From an uncultured Bacilli bacterium (GTDB taxonomy: Bacteria; Bacillota_I; Bacilli_A; RF39; UBA660): a stretch of 64,000 nucleotides of DNA. Both the position numbers and the translations under genes were made by a program. Each line of letters starts with the position of its first letter. The stretch's first letter is position 1. Positions 54,498-63,239 of this stretch are shown here, one piece after another. The notes beneath the pieces are model-generated. The model did no database searches, was not told the origin of the DNA, and saw only the letters and a list, made by a program, of their open reading frames with translations. Location of the stretch: positions 124,001-188,000 of the forward strand of contig CAKOSH010000001.1 of NCBI GenBank assembly GCA_934102215.1, written 5' to 3'.

Positions 54498-57080
54498 ATG
54501 AAAACAAATATTAAAACAGGTCTTACAGATAAAGAAGTAACAAACAATAGAAACAAATATGGTAGTAATAAATTAACATCTAAAAAGAAAAATACTTTCT
54601 TAAAATTAGTAATTGAATCATTAAGTGATCCAATAATTAAAATTTTATTGATTGCTCTTGCAATAAAAATACTTTTTTTATTTCAAGACTCTAATATATT
54701 TGAAACTTTAGGAATAGCAGTTTCAGTGTTTTTAGCTACATTTATTTCAGCATTAAGCGAGTATGGTAGTGAAAAAGCATTTGAAAAGTTAAGTGAGGAA
54801 AACTCAATAATCAAAGTAAAAGTATTAAGAAATTCTAAAAAAGAATTAATAAACATGGACGAAGTAGTAGTAGGTGATATAGTTTATCTTGAAAGTGGAG
54901 ATAAAGTACCAGCAGATGGAATAGTTATAGATGGAGAACTTTATATAGATGAAAGTTCTCTTACAGGTGAAACAAAAGAAAAACATAAAAATACAAATAA
55001 TAATGAAGTATATATGGGAAGCGTAGTATGCGGTAAGAAAGGAACAATACAAGCAACACTAGTAGGCGATAAAACATTTTATGGAAGAATTGCACAAGAT
55101 ATACAAGAAAGTACAATAGAAAGTCCACTAAAATATAGGCTTAGAATACTTGCTAAACAAATAAGTAGACTTGGATACATATGTGCATTTTTAATATTAA
55201 TTTCATATTTATTTAATTCAGTAGTAGTAGTAAACAATTTTGATATTAACAAGATATTAACATTTAAAAATATATTTCCACATCTCTTATATGGACTTAC
55301 ATTAAGTGTAGCAGTAATAGTCATGGCAGTACCAGAAGGTCTTCCAATGATGATTACGCTCGTCTTATCATCTAACATGAAAAGGCTACTCAAAAATAAT
55401 GTGCTTGTAAGAAAACTAGTAGGTATAGAAACAGCAGGTTCCCTAAACATTTTATTCACAGATAAAACAGGAACATTAACAGAAGGAAAATTAAAAGTAC
55501 AAAGGGTCATAGATACAGAACTAAATGAATATGAAACATTAGATCAAATAAATAAAAATAAAAATCTAAATGAATTATTTTATCAATCACTAATTTATAA
55601 TAACGAGTCTTTTTTTAACAACAATATCCCAGAAGGAGGTAATACTACAGATAGAGCTATACTTAATTTTTGTAAAACAGAAGACAAATCTAAATATAAA
55701 ATAATAAATAGAGAAGAATTTGACAGTAAAAAGAAATATTCAAGTATAACAACTAACTATAATAATAAAACTACATTCATAAAAGGAGCATATGAAATCA
55801 TATTAAATAAATGCTCCATGTACTTAAAAAGCGATGGTACTAAAAGAGTACTAATTGATAAAACTAAGATAAATAAATATATTAAAGAAAAAACATTACA
55901 AGGAGAAAGAGTACTCGCTCTTGCGATAAATAATGATAATGAATTTAAAAATTTAACACTATTAGGATTTATATTTTTGAAAGATAACATTAGAAAAGAA
56001 GCATTTAAAGGAATAGAACTAATTAAAAATGCAGGAATACAAGTATGTATGGTAACAGGTGATTCAAAAGAGACCGCTTATGCTATAGCGAAAGATTTAA
56101 AAATAATAGAAAGTGAAAACGATATAACACTTACAAGTGATGAATTAAATATGATGAATGATGAAGAAATTAAAAAAATAATTCCAAGATTAAAAGTATT
56201 AAGTAGAAGTCTACCTCAAGATAAAAATAAACTTGTAAGATTAAGCCAAGAAATGAATTTAATATGTGGTATGACAGGAGACGGCGTTAATGATGCACCT
56301 GCTCTTAAAAAAGCAGATGTAGGATTCTCTCTTGGAAGTGCAACAGAAGTAGCAAAAGAAACAAGTGATATAGTAATACTTGATAACAATATTTTATCAA
56401 TATCAAAAGCAATACTTTATGGAAGAACAATATTCAAAAGTATACGAAAATTCATAATATTTCAACTGACAGTTAATTTTTCAGCAGTATTTTTAAATAT
56501 AATTGGTCCCTTTATAGGTATACTAAATCCAATAACAATAATTCAAATCTTGTGGATAAATATGGTAATGGATACACTCGCAGGACTAGCATTCTCATAC
56601 GAACCAGCATTACTTGAGTATATGATGGAAAGTCCTAAAAAACGTGATGAAAAAATAATAAATAAATACATGATAAATCAAATATTATGTAATGGAATTT
56701 ATACATCTTTGTTATGTACATGGTTCTTAAAATCAAAATTAATAGGTAAAATATATCATACAGACATATCTAATAAATATATAATGACAGCCTTCTTTGG
56801 TCTATTTATTTTTATAACGATATTTAATGCTTTTAATGCAAGAACATATAGAATAAATACGTTTTCCAATCTTCTTAAAAATAAAGTATTTATAGGAATA
56901 GTACTCTTTATAGCAATAGTACAAGTCATTCTTATATATTTTGGAGGTTCTCTTTTTAGAACAACAGGTCTTTCAATCTACGAATTTGAAATTATGCTCA
57001 TTTTATCATTCTCAATAATACCATTTGACTTTATAAGAAAAATTATATTAAAAAAGAGAGGCATGCCAAGAAAAATCTAA
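54498..57080 (+). CDS. P-type (P2) Ca2+-transporting ATPase
   Basis: An 860-residue pump: N-terminal cation ATPase domain, actuator with SLTGETKE, membrane helices with the PEGLP motif (AVPEGLPM), phosphorylated Asp322 in DKTGTLTEG, hinge MTGDGVNDAPA, and C-terminal helices with NMVMDTLAGLAFS. The PEGLP and the later helices are of the SERCA/PMCA type, so Ca2+ export is most likely; Mn2+ is possible. GAGGA precedes the ATG. It stands alone, convergent with the RNB-domain gene, whose stop is one base away. Confidence 0.92.
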   Translation: MKTNIKTGLTDKEVTNNRNKYGSNKLTSKKKNTFLKLVIESLSDPIIKILLIALAIKILFLFQDSNIFETLGIAVSVFLATFISALSEYGSEKAFEKLSEENSIIKVKVLRNSKKELINMDEVVVGDIVYLESGDKVPADGIVIDGELYIDESSLTGETKEKHKNTNNNEVYMGSVVCGKKGTIQATLVGDKTFYGRIAQDIQESTIESPLKYRLRILAKQISRLGYICAFLILISYLFNSVVVVNNFDINKILTFKNIFPHLLYGLTLSVAVIVMAVPEGLPMMITLVLSSNMKRLLKNNVLVRKLVGIETAGSLNILFTDKTGTLTEGKLKVQRVIDTELNEYETLDQINKNKNLNELFYQSLIYNNESFFNNNIPEGGNTTDRAILNFCKTEDKSKYKIINREEFDSKKKYSSITTNYNNKTTFIKGAYEIILNKCSMYLKSDGTKRVLIDKTKINKYIKEKTLQGERVLALAINNDNEFKNLTLLGFIFLKDNIRKEAFKGIELIKNAGIQVCMVTGDSKETAYAIAKDLKIIESENDITLTSDELNMMNDEEIKKIIPRLKVLSRSLPQDKNKLVRLSQEMNLICGMTGDGVNDAPALKKADVGFSLGSATEVAKETSDIVILDNNILSISKAILYGRTIFKSIRKFIIFQLTVNFSAVFLNIIGPFIGILNPITIIQILWINMVMDTLAGLAFSYEPALLEYMMESPKKRDEKIINKYMINQILCNGIYTSLLCTWFLKSKLIGKIYHTDISNKYIMTAFFGLFIFITIFNAFNARTYRINTFSNLLKNKVFIGIVLFIAIVQVILIYFGGSLFRTTGLSIYEFEIMLILSFSIIPFDFIRKIILKKRGMPRKI

Positions 57081-58802
57081 TTATTTCTTTCTCTTTAAAG
57101 CAAGTCTTGCCTCTCTATCATGTTCTGCTTTATATAGTTTAACTTCAGCTTTTCTTTTATTAAAATACTCAATTAGTTCTAAAAAAGTTCTATAATCAAA
57201 ATTCATATAAATATCTTTAAAAAAGAATTGGTGAAGTAAATATTGATTATAAAGAGAAGGGTAATCACGAAGAGGGTTACATACTCCAGTATAAACTTCT
57301 TTACGTAGTCCTAAATGTCTTGATGGAATATTAGAATATTTACTCACAAGATAAGTCTCATCAATAAGCTTACGCGTTATGTCATTTATTTTAAGACCTC
57401 TTTTATTAACAAAATCACTTATATATTCTCCTTCTTGAACTTTATATACAAAAGGAATTTTAAGTTCTTTTGCGATAAGAGCTACCAAACAATTATATAA
57501 AAAAGCAAATTCATTAACGATAACTTCGCTTTTATATTTTCTAATATTACATGAACGGTTATTCAAATTACTACTTCTATCTTTATCCCTAGTTTGTAAT
57601 GCTTTAGATAACATAAATAATTCGAAGATTTGATTACTAAATTCATGGGTAGCGACTCCGTTTAAAATATTATCTATTTCTTCAAAAGTAAAATTCTTAT
57701 TAACAATTATTTCATTCTCTTTTAAATAATAATCTAGTATTTCACCAGAATCATTTAATACAACAGTAAGTTTAATAGCATTTTTACATTGATTACTTTC
57801 TAAAGATAATTGTTTTTCAATTTTAGGATGTAGTAATCTAACTTCAGTACTACCATATGAAACTTTAAAATTGTTAAGAGCATCGAAATCAACATCACTA
57901 CGTGGAACAATAGTGCCACCTGCATCAGCGATAAATAAATCCACAATATATTTATTTCCATCTTTACGAACTGATAAAGCATCATCATGAATAGAAGTAG
58001 TATCACCATCTATAGTAATAATCGAACCACATTCAGTATCTCTTTTAGGAATATATATTTTTTCATATTTAGGAGTTGGATTAACAAATCCAAATTTATC
58101 ATTTATTTCATCAAGAGTTAGTCCTCTTTTAATGCCTTGAATTATCATATACATTTCTCTTAAAAATATATTGTTTTTTCCTCTGTAAGAATCTAGTAAT
58201 TTATAATATTTTTGCTTTTCAATACTTGAACTATAAAATATTTTTAATAAAGTAATATAATAATATATATCATCAGTTCTTTTTTTAAGAGAAGCTAAAG
58301 CCTTATTAAATGCAATATCAAATAATTCACAATTATTTCTAATTAATGTTTCTTTATTACTAGCGACAAACTTTTTAATAATATTAGTATCTTCATGTCT
58401 ATTAATTAATTCTTTAATGATTATTAGTAAAGAGCTAACATCATTATTTTTATCAACTATAAGTTCATCTAAAGCATTAGCAGAATTAACATATGAATTA
58501 TTATATAAAGCTAAAAGTTTTTCTCTAATATTTTTGATTTTAAGTTTTATCCTTTTAGATTCTGTTTGATTAAAATTACAACTATTAACAATAATAGTAA
58601 TTAGTTTTATTAATTTATAAAAATATATATTTACTTTAAAATTATCATCGGATAGTTTATTAGATATATCATTAAGTTCATTTAATAATAATTCAGCAAG
58701 TTTATTTCTTGTAATATTTAAAGACTTTACAAATTCATCAATACCTTGTTCAGTAAAGTCATATTTATCAACAAATTTTTTAATTTTTTCTTTTTCTGTC
58801 AT
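57081..58802 (-). CDS. Divergent RNB-domain (RNase II/R-like) protein
   Basis: A 573-residue protein whose C-terminal 330 residues form an RNB domain: ITIDGDTTSIHDDAL, SYGSTEVRLLHP, LSLESNQ and NPLRDYPSLYNQ follow the family. Of the four metal-binding Asp, three are present (Asp265, Asp273, Asp274), but the second is Ile271. The N-terminal 230 residues are helical and lack recognisable cold-shock domains, and there is no C-terminal S1 domain. It may be an inactive or altered nuclease. The ATG at 58802 sits 7 bases after a -10 box without a ribosome site, so the mRNA is probably leaderless; a TTG at 58823 is the alternative. Confidence 0.78.
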   Translation of the reverse strand: MTEKEKIKKFVDKYDFTEQGIDEFVKSLNITRNKLAELLLNELNDISNKLSDDNFKVNIYFYKLIKLITIIVNSCNFNQTESKRIKLKIKNIREKLLALYNNSYVNSANALDELIVDKNNDVSSLLIIIKELINRHEDTNIIKKFVASNKETLIRNNCELFDIAFNKALASLKKRTDDIYYYITLLKIFYSSSIEKQKYYKLLDSYRGKNNIFLREMYMIIQGIKRGLTLDEINDKFGFVNPTPKYEKIYIPKRDTECGSIITIDGDTTSIHDDALSVRKDGNKYIVDLFIADAGGTIVPRSDVDFDALNNFKVSYGSTEVRLLHPKIEKQLSLESNQCKNAIKLTVVLNDSGEILDYYLKENEIIVNKNFTFEEIDNILNGVATHEFSNQIFELFMLSKALQTRDKDRSSNLNNRSCNIRKYKSEVIVNEFAFLYNCLVALIAKELKIPFVYKVQEGEYISDFVNKRGLKINDITRKLIDETYLVSKYSNIPSRHLGLRKEVYTGVCNPLRDYPSLYNQYLLHQFFFKDIYMNFDYRTFLELIEYFNKRKAEVKLYKAEHDREARLALKRKK

Positions 58803-58809
58803 GTGAATT

Positions 58810-58838
58810 ATAATATCACTCAAAAGTTTATATTACAA
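58810..58838 (-). promoter_or_regulatory. Promoter of the RNB-domain gene (leaderless geometry)
   Basis: On the minus strand TTGTAA (58838-58833), a 17-bp spacer, and TATTAT (58815-58810). The ATG begins 7 bases after the -10 box, i.e. at the expected transcription start. Confidence 0.6.
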
Positions 58839-58847
58839 GAAAAAATA

Positions 58848-58856
58848 TGCTATAAT
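58848..58856 (+). promoter_or_regulatory. Extended -10 promoter of the divergent membrane gene
   Basis: TGCTATAAT is a perfect extended -10 element, 20 bp before the start codon of the next plus-strand gene; no clear -35. Confidence 0.55.
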
Positions 58857-58876
58857 TTAATAAAGGAAGTGATTAA

Positions 58877-59299
58877 ATGTATAAAAAGAAGAAATTATTA
58901 TTAAATATTATCAATATTTTATTTTTAATCTTTTCACTTATAGAATTAATAAAATATTTTAAGATAGATAATACACTTTATGGAGTAATATATTTACTAA
59001 TAAATCTTTTAATTATATTTTTATTATTGCCAGTTACCTTTAATTATAAAAGACATTACTCAAATGCAAGAAATAGTAAAATAATATTAATTATTATTAT
59101 AGGAATTTTTAACTCTTTTATACTTAACTTTATAATTCTTAAGAATATGAGTTATATAGATGGTTCAAGAGAATATATTAAATCAATATTTATAATAAAA
59201 AATATATTAAAACCTATACTATATCTAATGTTATTAGGATTCTTAATTTTAGAAACAAAATCACAATATAAATTAAAAAAGATTAGCAAAAATGATTGA
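58877..59299 (+). CDS. Four-helix membrane protein of unknown function
   Basis: A 140-residue protein with four hydrophobic helices (about 8-26, 36-53, 68-88 and 107-126) separated by short basic loops and a Lys-rich C-terminus. AAAGGAAGTG precedes the ATG. I recognise no family; it is divergent from the RNB-domain gene. Confidence 0.55.
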   Translation: MYKKKKLLLNIINILFLIFSLIELIKYFKIDNTLYGVIYLLINLLIIFLLLPVTFNYKRHYSNARNSKIILIIIIGIFNSFILNFIILKNMSYIDGSREYIKSIFIIKNILKPILYLMLLGFLILETKSQYKLKKISKND

Positions 59300-59357
59300 T
59301 AAACATGTACTAATATGTTATTATAAAGACATTTCATATAGAAGAAGTTAATAATGT

Positions 59358-59386
59358 TTGACTTTTTGTAACAAATATGATATAAT
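59358..59386 (+). promoter_or_regulatory. Strong vegetative promoter of the envelope module
   Basis: TTGACT (59358-59363), 17-bp spacer, perfect TATAAT (59381-59386), 31 bp before the 461-residue gene. One of the best SigA-type promoters in the window. Confidence 0.8.
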
Positions 59387-59416
59387 ACATGCATATTTAC
59401 GAAGGGGGTAAATTTT

Positions 59417-60802
59417 ATGAATATGGAATTTGTTAAAAGACTTGGGAATATAATACAATTATTAAAAAAATATGATGGAGAATTAAGAGAGGAATACTAT
59501 AAAGCAGATAAAACAATAGAAGAAAAAAATAATATAGTAATGCTTGTTAAACAAAATGCTGCTGAATATAAAGAAGCAATAGAAGATTTAAAAAAATATA
59601 AAGTTGCTGATAGTAAAACTCAAAGTGAAATTGAAGAAAAATACAATAAGAGATATAACTTAAGAAAAGATAATGAAGAAGAACTACCAGAAGAGTTATC
59701 AACATCAAATACAGAAAATAATGAAGATGAAGAAGAAGTTGTAGCAGTTAACAAGCCAAGTAAAGTATTAAGAGCATTATCTTATATAGGTGTTGCTGGA
59801 TTAGCTGTTGGAACTGGTTATGGACTTGCAAGTTGTGTAAGTAATAATGCTACTGAAGTATTAAATGCTGAAACAGAAGTTGAAGATTTAGATGTTGATG
59901 CAGAACCTGAAGTAGTAGAAGAAGTAAAAGAAGAAGAGCCTGAATTAAAGCCAGGTGAACCAGGAACATTCAAAGATGCAAGTAACGATGATGAAGTAAA
60001 TGCAAGAGTAGACTGGTACTTTGAAAATTATTTCAATAAAGAATATCCAAATTTAACTGATGTAGAAAAAGATTCAATCAATAAAGAAAATTTAGCTGAT
60101 ATGGTAAAACTAGTTAATGGTGAATTAATTGATGGATTTGAAATGAATGAACTAGTTAACTATGATAATAAATTAACTCAAATGTTCTCAACATATTTAT
60201 CAACATTAGAAAGAGCAGAAGCAAACAATGTTGGATTTATTCCATCACAATATTTATATGAAGATGGTTCACATGAACAAAAATGTGCTGCTGAAGTAGA
60301 TGCAGTTATGGAACCATTAATTGAAGCAATAAATAAACATGATGATGAAGCATTTAAAAAATATGCAACTGAATTTGGAGAATTAATGAGAGATCAATAT
60401 TATTATCCAGATGCACAAGCAACTCATTATAATGTAAGAAGTATAGCATCATATCCAAGTAGAATGCACCTATATGGATTATCTTATTCACAATATGTAG
60501 CAAACATTCTTGAATATGGAATTGTTAATAATATAGATATATGTATTCCATTCTGCTTTGATAACGATGGATACGTAGAAGAAATTCCATTATCAAAATT
60601 AATGGCAACACTAGACTTTGTACCGATGGGAGAATGGGAATATGTTCTTAAGAGAGCAGGAATGACTTCACAAGAAATAGCAAGTTATGGAAACAATGCT
60701 GTTGAAGATACAATGTTCCAAAGATTCTTAAAAGATGCTAAAAATCATTATAGTGAAAAATTAAATCAACAAATGACATTAACACCACAACAATATAAAT
60801 AA
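59417..60802 (+). CDS. Anchored acidic surface protein of unknown function
   Basis: I do not recognise this 461-residue protein. Residues 1-115 are charged and coiled-coil-like (Lys/Glu/Asn), followed by one membrane helix (about 120-139, ending LASCVSNN), a very acidic Val/Glu linker (about 145-180) and a folded domain of about 270 residues. With Arg/Lys before the helix the N-terminal part should be cytoplasmic and the C-terminal domain outside. The helix ends in GLASC, which resembles a lipobox, but it is not near the N-terminus. GGGGG precedes the ATG. It is driven by a strong promoter and lies 24 bp before the Cys-rich gene. Confidence 0.7.
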   Translation: MNMEFVKRLGNIIQLLKKYDGELREEYYKADKTIEEKNNIVMLVKQNAAEYKEAIEDLKKYKVADSKTQSEIEEKYNKRYNLRKDNEEELPEELSTSNTENNEDEEEVVAVNKPSKVLRALSYIGVAGLAVGTGYGLASCVSNNATEVLNAETEVEDLDVDAEPEVVEEVKEEEPELKPGEPGTFKDASNDDEVNARVDWYFENYFNKEYPNLTDVEKDSINKENLADMVKLVNGELIDGFEMNELVNYDNKLTQMFSTYLSTLERAEANNVGFIPSQYLYEDGSHEQKCAAEVDAVMEPLIEAINKHDDEAFKKYATEFGELMRDQYYYPDAQATHYNVRSIASYPSRMHLYGLSYSQYVANILEYGIVNNIDICIPFCFDNDGYVEEIPLSKLMATLDFVPMGEWEYVLKRAGMTSQEIASYGNNAVEDTMFQRFLKDAKNHYSEKLNQQMTLTPQQYK

Positions 60803-60826
60803 GATTAAATCAGGGGAGGAAAAAAT

Positions 60827-62461
60827 ATGTATAGTAATGAAAGAAGAAGCGGATTTAGTATCGCTGACTTATTAGTAAAAATTATATTTGCTGCATTATT
60901 TATATTTATCTTAATATGGTTATTTGAGAAGAAGGTTCCAAATATGACTCCATTCTATAGTAATGTATTTAGAGAAAATATTAAATATATGCAAGAAGCT
61001 GGAGAAAGCTATTTTACAGATGATAAGATGCCTAAAAATATAGGAGAATCAACTAAAATTAGTTTAGGTGAAATGTATGATAAAAAGTTATTATTACCAT
61101 TTGTAGATGAAAACGGACATTCATGTAATCAATACGATTCATATGTAAGTGTTACTAAAACAGACATTGGTTATGAACTTAAAACTAATCTAGTATGTAA
61201 TAACGAAAGTAACTTTACTATTAAAATCTTAGGATGTCATACATATTGTAAAGATAACTCATGTAATAAAACATGTAGAATAGAAAAGATAACTGAATAT
61301 CAATTCAAGAAAACAGTAAAATCAACTAAGACAGTTTATAATTGTGATAATTTACCTGGTTCTAAGAGAAATGGTGCTTATTGTTATATATCTAAATTAG
61401 TTGATAGTAAGCCTGCTAAAACAACAACTACTGATACAAAAGTAGTAACAGAACCTGCTGTTAAAGTGTTAGTAGATGGTAAAAAAGAACAATTAGAAAC
61501 TATTAAAACAAAAAATAATGATACTACTAAAATAGTATATGATGACAAAATTTATGTAACAACTGGTGGTGGAACTACAACTAAGAAAGAATGTAAAATG
61601 GTAGATAAAACAGTCTCATACGAATGTACAAAAACAAAAACAGAAAGAGTTCCATATACTTGTACAAAAACAAAAACAGAAAAAGTTTCTTACTCATGTA
61701 CAAAATATAAAACTGAAAAGAAATGTACAACAACTACAACAAAACAACCATATAGCTGTGCTCCATGTACAACATATAGAGATTCAAATGGTATATCTCA
61801 TACAACATGTGCAACATGTTATAAAAATGTAAAAACTGAAACATGTAATAATGTACAAGTTCCATATCAAGATACATGTTACAAAAATGAAACAGTAACA
61901 TATCAAGATACATGTTATAGAAATGAAACTATTAGTTATACTGGTACTTGTTATAAAACAGTTCAAGAAGAAGAATGTAAAGATGTAGTAGTTGAAAATC
62001 CATCTTCAGGATATTGGACTTGTCCATCAATCTCAACTAATAGAAGTGGTTCAGGAGAAAACTTAAAATGTTGGCATACCGAAACAGTACCTGGTGGTTA
62101 TACATATAGTTGTCCAAGCAAGGCAAATTATAGTGAAGGTTCAGGAGAAAACTTAAAATGCTACCATGTAACTGATCCAACATATAAATATGAATGTAGA
62201 GATAAATCTTATACATACAATGATTCAAATAAAACATGTTCTAAGAAAGTGACAACAACTGTAACTGCTGAAGGATGTCCAGATGGATATAAACACGAAG
62301 GAAGTAAATGTAATAAATACACTACAACTAAAGAAAAAGCCAACTCAAGAAAAGTAACATCAACTTCATATAAATATATGTGGAGTAAGAGTGAAAATGT
62401 TGATGGATGGACTAAAACAGGAAAAACTAGAACAGTAGATGGAAAAGAGATATGTGAATAA
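60827..62461 (+). CDS. Cysteine-rich repetitive exported protein with pilin-like N-terminus
   Basis: A 544-residue protein not assigned to a family. A short basic N-terminus (NERRSGFSIADLL) leads into one membrane helix (about 14-33), then an external part whose first 100 residues (including SLGEMYDKKLLLPFVDENG) recall pilin-like proteins. The rest is a Thr/Lys/Cys-rich repeat region with 31 Cys in all: three 12-residue units around CTKTKTE (from 61625), three around DTCYKNET (from 61877), and a duplicated GSGENLKC. Extensive disulfide bonding is likely. GGGGAGG precedes the ATG. The neighbour downstream is a membrane thioredoxin-like protein, a plausible disulfide partner. Confidence 0.75.
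   Translation: MYSNERRSGFSIADLLVKIIFAALFIFILIWLFEKKVPNMTPFYSNVFRENIKYMQEAGESYFTDDKMPKNIGESTKISLGEMYDKKLLLPFVDENGHSCNQYDSYVSVTKTDIGYELKTNLVCNNESNFTIKILGCHTYCKDNSCNKTCRIEKITEYQFKKTVKSTKTVYNCDNLPGSKRNGAYCYISKLVDSKPAKTTTTDTKVVTEPAVKVLVDGKKEQLETIKTKNNDTTKIVYDDKIYVTTGGGTTTKKECKMVDKTVSYECTKTKTERVPYTCTKTKTEKVSYSCTKYKTEKKCTTTTTKQPYSCAPCTTYRDSNGISHTTCATCYKNVKTETCNNVQVPYQDTCYKNETVTYQDTCYRNETISYTGTCYKTVQEEECKDVVVENPSSGYWTCPSISTNRSGSGENLKCWHTETVPGGYTYSCPSKANYSEGSGENLKCYHVTDPTYKYECRDKSYTYNDSNKTCSKKVTTTVTAEGCPDGYKHEGSKCNKYTTTKEKANSRKVTSTSYKYMWSKSENVDGWTKTGKTRTVDGKEICE
61625..61732 (+). repeat. Three 36-bp tandem repeats (12-residue Cys units), block A
   Basis: TGT codons at 61625, 61661 and 61697 begin units of 12 codons (CTKTKTERVPYT, CTKTKTEKVSYS, CTKYKTEKKCTT). 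The first two are also close at DNA level. Confidence 0.85.
61877..61984 (+). repeat. Three 36-bp tandem repeats (12-residue Cys units), block B
   Basis: TGT codons at 61877, 61913 and 61949 begin units CYKNETVTYQDT, CYRNETISYTGT and CYKTVQEEEC, the same 36-bp period as block A but a different consensus. Confidence 0.85.
62048..62160 (+). repeat. Perfect 23-bp repeat, two copies 90 bp apart
   Basis: Identical 23-base stretches at 62048-62070 and 62138-62160 encode GSGENLKC in the same frame, 30 codons apart, each preceded by a Cys-Pro-Ser segment (WTCPS, YSCPS). Confidence 0.85.
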
Positions 62462-62462
62462 T

Positions 62463-62485
62463 TAGAGAAAATATCTCTTTTTTCT
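62463..62485 (+). terminator. Terminator after the Cys-rich gene
   Basis: AGAGA-AAATA-TCTCT stem-loop followed by a T-run, directly after the stop. The stem is short. Confidence 0.6.
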
Positions 62486-62532
62486 TGTAATTTTATGGCT
62501 GTTATATTAAACTATTAATAGAGGTGAAGGAT

Positions 62533-63189
62533 ATGGAAAAACGTTGTCGTGAATGTGGAAAAAAGATAGAAAATTCACAAACACTATGTGACAATTGTAG
62601 AGCAAAAAGAAATGGAAAAGATACACTAGCTAAATATCCTTGGTGGTTATTAGGATTAATTCTTCCACCAGTAGGATTAATATTATATCTAATATGGAGA
62701 AAAGATAAAAAACAATCAGCAAAAAGTGCTGGAGTAGGTGCTTTAGTAGCAGCAATTATTTGGGCGTTCGTAGGAGTATCATTCTTAATTGATGGTAAAA
62801 ATGTTACAAAAGGGCCAAATGCATTACAATTACAAGATGTAAAAAATGCTAGTGAAGAAATTCAAAACTGGTATAATGATGTATCAAGCGGAGATTATGT
62901 AGTAACAATACTTGCAAGTTCATCTTGTCCTCATTGTAAAGCATATAAACCAGTAATTACTGAAGTAGCAGAAAAAGAAAAGTTCAAAATGTATTTCTTT
63001 GAAGGAGACCAATTGAGCGATAGTGATTATAAAATATTAACTTCATCATTTGAACTTACTAATTACAAGGGATCTGTACCATATACATTTATAGTACATG
63101 ATAAAGAGTTTGTAAGCGATACAGTAGGATTCAAAGATGAAGAAACAACAAGAAATTATTTAATAAATAGCGGTGTATTAGAAAACTAG
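62533..63189 (+). CDS. Membrane zinc-ribbon/thioredoxin-like protein
   Basis: The 218-residue protein has an N-terminal four-Cys zinc ribbon (CRECGKKIE, CDNC), a Trp/Pro-rich hydrophobic segment with PP in the middle (about 34-55) that could be a re-entrant hairpin, a membrane helix (about 68-88), and a C-terminal thioredoxin-fold domain with active site Cys132-Pro-His-Cys135 and a cis-Pro candidate in GSVPYTF. CPHC resembles DsbA-type oxidases more than reducing thioredoxins. GAGGTG upstream fixes ATG 62533. I infer that it handles disulfides of the neighbouring Cys-rich protein. Confidence 0.78.
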   Translation: MEKRCRECGKKIENSQTLCDNCRAKRNGKDTLAKYPWWLLGLILPPVGLILYLIWRKDKKQSAKSAGVGALVAAIIWAFVGVSFLIDGKNVTKGPNALQLQDVKNASEEIQNWYNDVSSGDYVVTILASSSCPHCKAYKPVITEVAEKEKFKMYFFEGDQLSDSDYKILTSSFELTNYKGSVPYTFIVHDKEFVSDTVGFKDEETTRNYLINSGVLEN

Positions 63190-63204
63190 GAAACTAGTTT
63201 TTTT
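63181..63204 (+). terminator. Terminator of the thioredoxin-like gene
   Basis: AAAACTAG/CTAGTTTT stem with a GAAA loop overlapping the stop codon, followed by a T-run. Confidence 0.78.
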
Positions 63205-63239
63205 CTTTATCTTATAGTATAATTTATATAGGTGATTTA

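Noticed and set aside
57899..57909. A parS-like half site (ACGTGGAACA) inside the RNB-domain gene
   Set aside because: Only the right arm matches; the left arm has no TGTTCC, so it is not a palindrome and was not called a parS site.
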